From Terriglobus roseus (GTDB taxonomy: Bacteria > Acidobacteriota > Terriglobia > Terriglobales > Acidobacteriaceae), in the NCBI RefSeq assembly GCF_900105625.1, contig NZ_FNSD01000001.1, positions 3,844,001 through 3,908,000 on the forward strand: DNA of 64,000 nt, given 5' to 3'. Below are positions 25,854 through 33,887 of this stretch, in pieces. A program made the position numbers and the translations under genes. The number at the start of each line of letters is the position of its first letter. Position 1 is the first letter of the stretch. Below the pieces are notes generated by a model that made no database searches, was not told where the DNA came from, and saw only the letters and a list, made by a program, of their open reading frames with translations.

Positions 25854-26825
25854 CTACGTGGCGCTGTAGGGTCTCGCGAAGTGTGTGGACCACTCCACGC
25901 GACGCTCATCGATCCATTCGATCTTGCCCTGCTTTGCATCGGCACGGAAGATCATGAAGGCGTTCGGGTCGTAGCGCGTCGCGGCGGTGACGGTGTGTTG
26001 CGGGCCGTAGGTGTGAGCGAAGTCGATCCACTTGTGCCAATGGCCAGCGATGACGATCTGGATGGTGTCTTTGTACTTCAGTAGCAGCGGGTGCAGGCCG
26101 AAGTCTTTAACCTCAGTCGGCGCCACGAGCCACAGCGGGTAGTGAATGAAGACCACCGTGGGCTTGCGTGCGGCGAACTGTGCCTCAGCCCACTGCAGCT
26201 GTTCCTCGCCCAGTGAGCCAAGGCGCTTATCGCCACCCGGCTCCCAGGTCTTACCCAGGAAGTTGTTGAGGATGACGAACCGGAAGCCGTTGTAGTCGAC
26301 TGCCGAGTAGGGATCGGACTTGAGCTTTTCCTTGAACAGGCGATTCGACATATCGATGGAGACGCCGGGCTTTGCGTGCTCGTCGTAATCGTGGTTGCCG
26401 AAGCCGAGATGCACCGGCGCGTGGAAGCCGTCGATGATCTTCTTTGCGATGTCGATGCGGGTTTCGTTCTTGAAGTAGAAGTCGTAATCGGCGGACGGAT
26501 AGTTGTGGAAGATGTCGCCCGGCATGAAGATGCTGTCGACTTTGCTGCCATCTTTGAAGCGGATGCCGTTGATGGTGTCACGGGCAGCGGCAAGGCGATC
26601 GTTTGCCTTCAGGATGCTTTCGTTGTCTTCGACTCCGTTCTCGGACCCGGGCTTGTAGAACTTGTCGATGACATGCGTGTCGGAGACGACGGCGAAGTGG
26701 AAGGGTTTGTCTGTCGCTGCGGTGGATGGTGCAGCGGCGGCGGTGGCTGGCAGCCACGAGGGCAGCATTGCTGCCCCCGCGGCCGTTACACCAAGTGCGT
26801 TGAAGTTGCGACGAGTGAGGATCAT
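25854..26825 (-). CDS. Tat-exported calcineurin-like metallophosphoesterase
   Basis: The protein has 323 residues. The twin-arginine signal is MILTRRNFNALGV, with hydrophobic core and an AAA cleavage region near 31. The two-metal phosphoesterase motifs follow: SDTHVID (Asp49, His51), MPGDIFHN, FGNHDYDEH, VVFIHYPLW and AGHWHKW. It hydrolyses a phosphomonoester or phosphodiester outside the cytoplasm; substrate unknown. Its ATG directly follows the stop of the TonB-dependent receptor (TAAATG), so the two are almost certainly one operon. A receptor-linked nutrient role, such as freeing phosphate before uptake, is an inference. Confidence 0.88.
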   Translation of the reverse strand: MILTRRNFNALGVTAAGAAMLPSWLPATAAAAPSTAATDKPFHFAVVSDTHVIDKFYKPGSENGVEDNESILKANDRLAAARDTINGIRFKDGSKVDSIFMPGDIFHNYPSADYDFYFKNETRIDIAKKIIDGFHAPVHLGFGNHDYDEHAKPGVSIDMSNRLFKEKLKSDPYSAVDYNGFRFVILNNFLGKTWEPGGDKRLGSLGEEQLQWAEAQFAARKPTVVFIHYPLWLVAPTEVKDFGLHPLLLKYKDTIQIVIAGHWHKWIDFAHTYGPQHTVTAATRYDPNAFMIFRADAKQGKIEWIDERRVEWSTHFARPYSAT

Positions 26826-29800
26826 TTAGAAGATGATCTTGCCGGCAAGCTGCAGCTGACGCGCGGGAGCGGCAGTTGTGATCTGACCGAAGCTGCTGCC
26901 GCCATACGTGCTGTTGGCTGCGCCGTAGTTCACCTTGTTGAGGACGTTGAAGGCCTCTGCGCGGAAGTCAAACTTCGACTGCTCGCTCCAGAGACCGAAT
27001 GCCTTGTGCAGGCCAAGATCGGCCTGGTAGAAGGCATCCGAGCGACCGAGGTTACGCGATGCTGTGCCGTTCGGGGTCGTTAGAGGAAGGCTGAAGGCTG
27101 CAGAGTTGAGGATGCCGTTGACCGAGGTCGCCGTCTTGGTGCGCGTGCTGCCGTAAATCGGCACACCCACGTTGCGGTTGGGGCGGTACGTGACGAGATC
27201 CGTGCCGTACAGGCCCGAGGAGCTCGACAGCGAGTAATTGATGTTGATGGGGGAGCCGCTGGTCATGGTGTTGATCAGCGTAAGCTGCCATCCACCAACA
27301 ACCTCGTTCAGGAAGTTGTTGCTGTTGGAGCCGAAGCGACGACCGTGACCATAGGGCAGGTCATAGACGACGGCAAGCGTGTCGGCCAGCGGCTGGTCGT
27401 AGCCCGAAGGACCGTAGCTCGCACCCGGGTTTGCGTAATCGACTCGGCTGTTATCGCCGTTCGCGGTCTCAAGGTGACCACCGGAAAGATCGAAGTCGCG
27501 GCTGTAGGTGAAGGAGTTGAGCAGGTACAGGCCCATGGCCGTGCGCTTCTCAACCTTTACCTGGAGCGAGTTGTAGTTGGTCGAACCGCCACCGAAGGCG
27601 ATTTCGATATCGCCGAAACCGGCAACCGGGCGACGGGAAGCCAGCGACGGGCAGCCAGTCGTTGTTGATGCATTGCAAGTAGCGGTAACGGGAGCGGGTG
27701 CGCCCTGGTTGTAATCGGCAAGGATCTGGTAGTGCGTTCCCTTGTTGCCGATGTAGCTCGCATCGAAGAGCCAGCCGTGGCCCAGGTCCTGCTGGACGCC
27801 GAGGAAGTAGCTCTGGAGATAGCCGGTCTTCGGATCCTTCGGGAGGTAACGCGAGGTGACGTTCGCGGGGTTGAAGTAAGCCGCTGAGGTCAATACGTTG
27901 CTGTAACCCTGCTGGGTCTGGCGGAAGCAGGCCGACTGCAGCTGTGTGTCATTGGCGCAAAGCAATGCCGCCGTAGGGTTCGAGGATTGAGTGATGGCTG
28001 CGTTCACGACGTTCGGACCGTTATAGGTGAGGTTGTTCTCACCACCGGCGCGGTTCCACTGGGTGTAACCGATACCGTAGCCGCCGCGCATGACCGTCTT
28101 CGGCGTCATCTGGTACGCGAAGCCGAGGCGGGGACCGACGTTGTTGTGCTTCGTGTTCACCAGCGCCTTGTTATAGGTGCTGCCGTTCGAGGCCTGGACC
28201 AGCGTCTTGGTGGTGGGGTCAAAGTTCGCCAGCTTGTTATCGCGCTCCCACTGCGGAGTCACGATCTCATAACGCAGACCGGCGTTGATCGTAAGCGAAG
28301 GGGTGACCTTGATGTCATCCTGCACGTACATGAAGTTGTAGCGTTGGCGCAGGTTCACGATCGCGTACGTGGTCAGCGAGTACGACGAGCGGTTGCCGAA
28401 GAGGAAGTCCGCCATGTTCCGTGCCTGCTGCAGCTGAGCGGCCAAGGTGGGTGCGCCTGCGGCAACCGTGGTGTTCGCCGGACTGCCGTTGGCCGAGTAA
28501 GTACCCGCGTAGTTGTCCTGGCCATAGCTCGGGTTGAAGTCATTCAGTTCCGTGTGGACTTCCTGGAACTCATAACCGAGCTTGACGCTGTGCTTACCCT
28601 TCAGGATGGTGTAGTTCACCTTCGGGTTGAAGATCATGGGGTTTTGGAACTGCGGATTCGACGACTGCGCACCGAACTGCGTGTAGCCGGTGACAGCCTG
28701 CGCATTCAGCGAACGGACGATGCGCGGATCGGTCGGGAGGCCGTCGGTGATACCGCTCTGCGTCAGGATGGAAGTCTGACCTACGTTGACCGGGAACTTC
28801 TGGCCCACGTTGCGCGACCAGCCGAAGCGGGCATCGAACAATTGATTGGGCGTGATGGCATACGTAACGCCGCCCGCGATGTTCTTGTTGCGGATGGTGA
28901 CGTTGCCGTTGCTGTTGCCACCGGCGAGGCCGGTGATGCCCGGCGGGTCAAAGATGTATCCGCGATGCTGGCTATACCGGGCGAAGATGGAGAGTTTCTG
29001 GTTGAAGGTATGGTCCAGGCGGAAATCGCCCTTGTCGTCATTGATGATGCCGCGGGGCGAGATGACGAAATTGTTGGACAGGCCAGCAGCATTCGGGGAG
29101 GGGAGCGCCGTGACAACATTACGAGCAAAGGTAGTCCACTGTGCCTGCGGAATGCTGCCGAGGAACGTCCGGCCCGAGATGGGATCGCGCAGCGGGATGG
29201 CGTTGGCAGGGTTCGAAGGGTCGTCGTTCAGGTAGAACAGACCATTCCGCTGGTTTGCCGTCAGGATCGTCGATGGCGTCGATGCGTTGTTGAAGATCTG
29301 GCGAACGGCTTCGTAATCACCGAAGAAGAAGGTGTGGTCCTTCCAGATGGGCCCGCCGATGGTGCCGCCGAACTGGTTCCGGATGAACTTGGGCTTGGTT
29401 GCGCCGGGCGCAAGGAAGGGACCGGTCGCGTTGAACACGGTGTTGCGGACGTAATCCCAGGCGCGGCCGTGGAACTGGTTCGTACCGCGACGGACTGCTG
29501 CGTTGATCACAGCGCCGACGTTACGGCCGAACTCTGCGGAGTAGTTGTTCGTCTCAACACGGAATTCGTCGATCGCATCGGGCGAGGGCGGAATGTTCTC
29601 GTTGGCGAAGCCCTGGTTCGATGTGCCGTAGTTGTTGTTGTCAAGACCGTCCAGCATGAAGTTGTTGAAGGCCGAACGGATACCGTTGACATTGAATGCG
29701 CCTTCACGGCTGCTGGTCGTGGTGTTTTCCAGGGCGGACTTGCGTACGCCGGTGGAGAGCAGCGTCAGGTCGGCATACGAACGGCCGTTGAGCGGCAGGT

Positions 29801-30233
29801 TCTCGACTTCGCGGGTGCCGATGAGCTGGCTGTGCGAGCTGTTCTCAGTCTCCAGCAGGGAGGCTGCGCTGGTCACGGTGACGGTGTCGTTCGCCGATCC
29901 GTTCTTCAGGCCCAGGTCGACGCGCTGGCGGGCATTTACGGAGAGTGAGAAGACGCCACTGTCGGACTTGGAGAAGCCGGCAGATTCGGCAGTGATCCGG
30001 TAGTCGCCGATACGGATGCTCGAGAACTCGAACTTGCCGTCCTTGTCGGCGGCCATCTGCTGAGTCACGCCGGTCTCGACGTTGGTCAGGGTTACGTTTG
30101 CACTTGGGATTGCCGCTCCCGAGGCGTCACGGACGTATCCGAGCACTGAGGCGGTATCGAACTGAGCACGCATGCTCAACGGACTTAACGACAGAACAAA
30201 GGGAATTGCGAGTAGTGCTGGGTGGCGTCTCAC
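26826..30233 (-). CDS. TonB-dependent receptor, Oar-like with carboxypeptidase-regulatory domain
   Basis: The 1135-residue outer-membrane protein has a signal peptide ending SMRAQ, then a carboxypeptidase-regulatory-like beta-sandwich (VRDASGAAIPSANVTLTN; FEFSSIRIGDYRITAES), a plug segment (VENLPLNGRSYADLTLLS), and a long beta-barrel with aromatic strand ends, closing LAGKIIF. The family imports large or complex substrates using TonB energy. GTG 30233 is chosen because GGAGAA lies about 6 bases upstream and the signal peptide starts there; an ATG 49 codons upstream gives an unlikely leader. The stop abuts the downstream phosphoesterase. It is divergent from a tail-anchored regulator. Confidence 0.9.
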   Translation of the reverse strand: MRRHPALLAIPFVLSLSPLSMRAQFDTASVLGYVRDASGAAIPSANVTLTNVETGVTQQMAADKDGKFEFSSIRIGDYRITAESAGFSKSDSGVFSLSVNARQRVDLGLKNGSANDTVTVTSAASLLETENSSHSQLIGTREVENLPLNGRSYADLTLLSTGVRKSALENTTTSSREGAFNVNGIRSAFNNFMLDGLDNNNYGTSNQGFANENIPPSPDAIDEFRVETNNYSAEFGRNVGAVINAAVRRGTNQFHGRAWDYVRNTVFNATGPFLAPGATKPKFIRNQFGGTIGGPIWKDHTFFFGDYEAVRQIFNNASTPSTILTANQRNGLFYLNDDPSNPANAIPLRDPISGRTFLGSIPQAQWTTFARNVVTALPSPNAAGLSNNFVISPRGIINDDKGDFRLDHTFNQKLSIFARYSQHRGYIFDPPGITGLAGGNSNGNVTIRNKNIAGGVTYAITPNQLFDARFGWSRNVGQKFPVNVGQTSILTQSGITDGLPTDPRIVRSLNAQAVTGYTQFGAQSSNPQFQNPMIFNPKVNYTILKGKHSVKLGYEFQEVHTELNDFNPSYGQDNYAGTYSANGSPANTTVAAGAPTLAAQLQQARNMADFLFGNRSSYSLTTYAIVNLRQRYNFMYVQDDIKVTPSLTINAGLRYEIVTPQWERDNKLANFDPTTKTLVQASNGSTYNKALVNTKHNNVGPRLGFAYQMTPKTVMRGGYGIGYTQWNRAGGENNLTYNGPNVVNAAITQSSNPTAALLCANDTQLQSACFRQTQQGYSNVLTSAAYFNPANVTSRYLPKDPKTGYLQSYFLGVQQDLGHGWLFDASYIGNKGTHYQILADYNQGAPAPVTATCNASTTTGCPSLASRRPVAGFGDIEIAFGGGSTNYNSLQVKVEKRTAMGLYLLNSFTYSRDFDLSGGHLETANGDNSRVDYANPGASYGPSGYDQPLADTLAVVYDLPYGHGRRFGSNSNNFLNEVVGGWQLTLINTMTSGSPININYSLSSSSGLYGTDLVTYRPNRNVGVPIYGSTRTKTATSVNGILNSAAFSLPLTTPNGTASRNLGRSDAFYQADLGLHKAFGLWSEQSKFDFRAEAFNVLNKVNYGAANSTYGGSSFGQITTAAPARQLQLAGKIIF

Positions 30234-30366
30234 TAGTTTCTCCAAAGAGGCAGCATGGCTGCGCACGGTCCGGGCTACGACGCTGCAACGGAGCGCAGCG
30301 CAAAGGACTTTCAGTTGCCCGGTGTAAACATGATGGCCGGGCAGGGCAAGGCATGTAAGGGGATAG

Positions 30367-30403
30367 CTGTAACCGGCCATTGCCGGTTACAGGGTGTACA
30401 CCC
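30367..30403. promoter_or_regulatory. Two adjacent inverted repeats in the receptor/regulator divergent promoter
   Basis: CTGTAACCGGC (30367-30377) pairs perfectly with GCCGGTTACAG (30382-30392) around CATT. Overlapping its edge, GGGTGTACACCC (30392-30403) is a separate perfect 12-bp palindrome. Both lie between the Oar-like receptor start (30233) and the winged-helix regulator start (30495). They are candidate operators, perhaps for the regulator itself; no footprinting-type evidence exists in the sequence. Confidence 0.5.
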
Positions 30404-30494
30404 CTGGACAGATGTTTTCGTTTCAACAGCTTGCGTGAAAAGAAAGCGCACCCACTTTACACAAAATTCACGAGACTGGCCTAGGGTTTTGCTT

Positions 30495-31178
30495 ATGCGA
30501 ACTCTTGAGCAAGACGCAGTGTCGCGCGATGCCCCCGAACACTCCGTAACGGCAGACGAGTGCGAGAGCTGGCGCGCCGCCCGCCTGGAGAACAATCCCG
30601 AAGTGGAGCTCTTCGCGCGCGAGGAGTGGAAGCTGGCGTGCCGCATCGCCACGAGCAAGGGCATGGCGAAATCTGAGCTCTTGCCACGCTTTTTGCTGCA
30701 TATCTGCGAGATGTCTCTGCGTGGCCGGAAAGAGGAGATCACCGAGCAGCGGATCGGCATGCTGATCTTTAATCGGCCCCTGGGCTACAACCCGGGCGAA
30801 GACAATATTGTGCGGAGTTACGCGCGGACCCTCCGCAAGCGGCTGGACGACTACTTCTTGCAGGATGGTCGGGATGAACCGCTGCGTATGACCATTCCGC
30901 GTGGCGGATACGTGCCGTTGTTTGCGCCGGCGCCGACCGGTGACCGGCGGAATGAAGATTCGGCTCCATCGATCGCCACGCCGCCGCAAAGCATCGTGGC
31001 GCCTTCCACTCGCGCAATGATCACGCGGGAGTCGCCCGGAACTGGAACGATTGCGGTCGTCGGAGATGCGGGCAACGACCGTCGCGTGTGGCTGGCGGCT
31101 GCGCTGGGCATGCTGTGCGGAGCCTTGATCGCCACCGCAATCTGGTTTGCTTCGGCCATGGCACACAGGGGCCAGTGA
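30495..31178 (+). CDS. Tail-anchored winged-helix regulator
   Basis: The 227-residue protein has a cytoplasmic N-terminal domain (about 35-145) with the pattern of acidobacterial winged-helix regulators: RIGMLIFNRPLGYNP, EDNIVRSYARTLRKRLDDYF, PLRMTIPRGGYVPLF. A low-complexity linker (about 146-195) and a single membrane span (about 199-221) ending MAHRGQ follow. There is no sensor domain. Such a layout suggests a membrane-bound transcription factor, perhaps released or signalled through partner proteins. It is divergent from the receptor/phosphoesterase operon and probably controls it; this is inferred from position. Confidence 0.6.
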   Translation: MRTLEQDAVSRDAPEHSVTADECESWRAARLENNPEVELFAREEWKLACRIATSKGMAKSELLPRFLLHICEMSLRGRKEEITEQRIGMLIFNRPLGYNPGEDNIVRSYARTLRKRLDDYFLQDGRDEPLRMTIPRGGYVPLFAPAPTGDRRNEDSAPSIATPPQSIVAPSTRAMITRESPGTGTIAVVGDAGNDRRVWLAAALGMLCGALIATAIWFASAMAHRGQ

Positions 31179-31220
31179 GACGAGCGGGCTGACCGGCTGC
31201 GGATGCCGGACGGAAACGCC

Positions 31221-31388
31221 CTAAAAGCGACTGACTACGAATGCGAAGAGCCCTGCGATACCAAGCAGAATGGTCGCCAGTGTGCCGGAGATGTAATAGG
31301 CGGCGCGGCGTTCCTGGCCTGCCTTTGGCCGTGTGATGCCTACGCTCCAGATGAAACTCTCGCTCACGATATCGGTTAGGCTTCTCAT
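31221..31388 (-). CDS. 55-residue single-span membrane protein
   Basis: The frame encodes MRSLTDIVSESFIWSVGITR, a basic segment (PKAGQERRAAYYISG), then one membrane span and VVSRF. A perfect AGGAGG lies 9 bases before ATG 31388, which argues for real translation despite the size. It is convergent with the winged-helix regulator gene and divergent from the AraC gene. Function unknown. Confidence 0.55.
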   Translation of the reverse strand: MRSLTDIVSESFIWSVGITRPKAGQERRAAYYISGTLATILLGIAGLFAFVVSRF

Positions 31389-31470
31389 GATGTGGTGCCT
31401 CCTGTACCTCTTCATTTGAGCCGTCACGAGGTTGGGCTGATATGCAAATGCTGCGAAAAACGTTCTTCCG

Positions 31471-32394
31471 ATGGTGAAGAAAGACACGGACGATGAGGGA
31501 TCTTCGCAGCGCGTCACAGTGCTTCGTAACGCCACCCTTGTTCCTCTGCTCGGCTCGCAGGAGGATCGCGATGCGCCGCGACGGCAGCCGTGGAAGGGTG
31601 TCGTCCTGGAGCGGCACGTCGTTCAGGCCGGCGAAATTCCAGAGCATGAGCACCCTACGTTGTGTCTCCACCTGCAACTCACCGGCACGCGAGATTTTGA
31701 GTGGTGGCAGGATGGTAAGAATGCCGTCGAGCGCACCGAGCCCGGGTCGCTGATCGTCATTCCACCCGGAACACGGGACCGTCTCCGATGGCAGGGCTGT
31801 TCCGAGCGGCTGATTCTCTCGATCCAGAACGATGCGATGGAAGAGATCGCTATCCAGCTCGGAGCACAACATGCCCTGGAGATCGTCGGCGGATGGTCGC
31901 TGCACAGCGCCTCGCTGCGGCTGTTACTTGCGGAGATGGGCAGGGAAGCGCAGGAGAGCTGGCCGCTTGGGAGCCTGTATGCCGATCTGCTCGCCCTTGG
32001 CCTGCAGACCAACCTGATCCGCAACCATGCCACACAGCCGATGGCTCTGCCCGTGCCAAAAGGTGGACTGAGCCTGCCACGCCTGAAGCAGGCGATGGAG
32101 TACATCTCGGACAATCTTGCGGAAGATATCGGCCTGGAAGAGATCGCGACCGCGATGGGATTAAGCGCTTCGCACTTTGCGCATGAGTTCCGAAGCTCGA
32201 CCGGCGCAACGCCGTATCAGTACCTGCTGCAACAGCGGTTGCAGCGGGCCAGGAGCCTGCTGATGAGTACAACCTTGCCGGTCCAAAATGTCAGCGCTCT
32301 CACGGGCTTTCAATATCCTGCGAACTTTGTGCGGACCTTCCGCCAGCGCATCGGCCAGTCACCGGAAGCCTGGCGCAGGGAGCATCGCTCGTAG
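31471..32394 (+). CDS. AraC-family transcriptional regulator with cupin sensor
   Basis: The 307-residue protein has an N-terminal cupin-like sensor (about 40-115; EIPEHEHPTLCLHLQL and GSLIVIPPGTRDRLRW) and a C-terminal AraC double helix-turn-helix: first IATAMGLSASHFAHEFRSST, then VQNVSALTGFQYPANFVRTF followed by GQSPEAWRR. It likely activates nearby genes in response to a small molecule. It has no strong ribosome site at ATG 31471. Targets are not evident; the small membrane protein is divergent from it. Confidence 0.88.
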   Translation: MVKKDTDDEGSSQRVTVLRNATLVPLLGSQEDRDAPRRQPWKGVVLERHVVQAGEIPEHEHPTLCLHLQLTGTRDFEWWQDGKNAVERTEPGSLIVIPPGTRDRLRWQGCSERLILSIQNDAMEEIAIQLGAQHALEIVGGWSLHSASLRLLLAEMGREAQESWPLGSLYADLLALGLQTNLIRNHATQPMALPVPKGGLSLPRLKQAMEYISDNLAEDIGLEEIATAMGLSASHFAHEFRSSTGATPYQYLLQQRLQRARSLLMSTTLPVQNVSALTGFQYPANFVRTFRQRIGQSPEAWRREHRS

Positions 32395-32436
32395 TGTTCA
32401 GGAGCCGGGAAAGGGTCGCGCCTTCAGACAAATCTT

Positions 32437-32463
32437 ATTCATGCGCATGGTGCGCGCATGAAT
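32437..32463. terminator. Inverted repeat between convergent araC-type and trxC genes
   Basis: ATTCATGCGC (32437-32446) pairs perfectly with GCGCATGAAT (32454-32463) around a 7-base loop. It lies between two convergent genes and may end both transcripts, though no clear T-run follows. Confidence 0.5.
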
Positions 32464-32500
32464 GGGGCGCCCGCTTTGCAGCCTTCTATCGAAGCCACGG

Positions 32501-32932
32501 TTACTGCGCGGTGCGGAGCCACTCGTTCATGGTGGTGTGGTCGACCAGCCCTGCCTGTTGGCGCACGAGTTTGCCCCCGGCGAAGACTGCGAAGTTGGGG
32601 ATGCCGCGCACGTTATAGCGGGCGGAGAGTTGCGGGTGCGCCTCGGTGTCGACTTTCAGTACGAGGGCGCGACCGGCCATCTCTGCGGCGGTCTTGGCGA
32701 CTTCGGGTGCGGCCATGCGGCAGGGGCCGCACCAGCTTGCCCAGAAGTCGACGAGCACGGGCACCGAGGAGTTCTGGATGGCCTCGTCAAAGAACGCGAC
32801 GTCTGCCGCGACTGGCTCGGCCTGTGGCGGCAGGTCCTTCTTGCAGGCACCGCAACGGCCGGTGTCGGCGAGGTGCTTTGCGGGAATGCGATTTTTTGTC
32901 TGGCAGTGCGGACAAGTTCGGATGACGGGCAT
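32501..32932 (-). CDS. trxC: Thioredoxin 2 (zinc-ribbon thioredoxin)
   Basis: The 143-residue protein has an N-terminal zinc ribbon (CPHC at 7-10 and CGAC at 27-30) and a thioredoxin fold with the active site WCGPC (Cys68, Cys71). The cis-proline loop GIPNF is present. This is the TrxC arrangement, linked to oxidative stress defence in other bacteria. ATG 32932 has AGGAGA upstream; the frame is open further back but would add non-native residues. It is divergent from the DUF305 gene. Confidence 0.93.
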   Translation of the reverse strand: MPVIRTCPHCQTKNRIPAKHLADTGRCGACKKDLPPQAEPVAADVAFFDEAIQNSSVPVLVDFWASWCGPCRMAAPEVAKTAAEMAGRALVLKVDTEAHPQLSARYNVRGIPNFAVFAGGKLVRQQAGLVDHTTMNEWLRTAQ

Positions 32933-33113
32933 GGGTTTCTCCTGCAGTGGTACAAGTCTTCGATGCCCGCACGTTGCACGTGGCTTCATGGTGCGGCTCG
33001 GGCGCCCGGGCGGCGAGTTTCGAATGTGAAGTAACTGTTGCTGGAAGTGCAGATGTACCCGATACTGGATCACCGCTACTTATCAAAGCCCCCACGTCTT
33101 CACGGAGATCGTC

Positions 33114-33887
33114 ATGACGTCCCGGTTGTTCTGTCGACATATCGCAGCGCTCTGCTTCGCTGCGTCCTTTGCCTGCGCGCAGCAGGCGCCAGTGATTGTG
33201 CAACCGGGCGCTCCAGGGCAGCCCAGCAAGACCCTCACTGAGATGACTGCCGTTTCCGTCGCGCGTCCGCCGTCGGAGGCGGATGTCCGCTTTATGCAGG
33301 ACATGATCATGCACCATGGCCAGGCTGTGGAGATGACCGAGCTGCTGAAGACACGCACCAGCAATCCGGAAGTGAAGGAACTGGGGCGCAAGATCGATGT
33401 CTCGCAGAGCGATGAGATCCGCTGGATGAAACAGTGGCTGTCCGAGCGCGGCATCGCGCCGGAGACGATGGACTCCATGCCCGGCATGGATCATTCGCCG
33501 ATGGCTGGCATGGATCATTCCCAGATGGCGGGTATGGATCACGGCAGCATGGCCGGCATGGACCACTCGAACATGGCTGGCATGGCTCCCACAACCAAGG
33601 CGGCAGCGTCCGGACCTGATCCGATGGATGTGGCCATGATGCCCGGCATGTTGACACCACGACAGATGGTGACGCTGCGGCAGTCGAATGGAGAGACGTT
33701 CGACAGACTCTTTCTCACAGGGATGATCCAGCACCATAGCGGCGCGCTACTGATGGTGAAGCAGCTTTTCGCCAGTCCCGGCGCAGGCCAGGACCCTCAA
33801 CTCTTCGACTTTGCAAATGACGTGGATAACACGCAGCTTGCGGAAATCGACATCATGAAGGGCATTCTCCGAAAGGTAAATCCATGA
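33114..33887 (+). CDS. DUF305 protein with His/Met repeat
   Basis: The 257-residue exported protein has a signal peptide (cleavage near CAQQ) and two DUF305 ferritin-like halves, each with a His pair: [12 protein letters not shown] (His67, His68) and [10 protein letters not shown] (about 205). Between them four tandem 8-residue units [32 protein letters not shown] (33483-33578) form a His/Met/Asp-rich linker that could bind copper or another soft metal. DUF305 genes often accompany copper-resistance loci, but no known copper gene is adjacent. The stop overlaps the next ATG (ATGA), so the LVIVD-like gene is translationally coupled. Confidence 0.85.
   Translation: MTSRLFCRHIAALCFAASFACAQQAPVIVQPGAPGQPSKTLTEMTAVSVARPPSEADVRFMQDMIMHHGQAVEMTELLKTRTSNPEVKELGRKIDVSQSDEIRWMKQWLSERGIAPETMDSMPGMDHSPMAGMDHSQMAGMDHGSMAGMDHSNMAGMAPTTKAAASGPDPMDVAMMPGMLTPRQMVTLRQSNGETFDRLFLTGMIQHHSGALLMVKQLFASPGAGQDPQLFDFANDVDNTQLAEIDIMKGILRKVNP

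Noticed and set aside
27987-29948. Open frame of more than 600 codons antisense to the Oar-like receptor
   Set aside because: The receptor frame on the minus strand is fully supported by domain order and start site. The opposing frame is the usual third-codon-position artefact of GC-rich coding DNA, with no domain.
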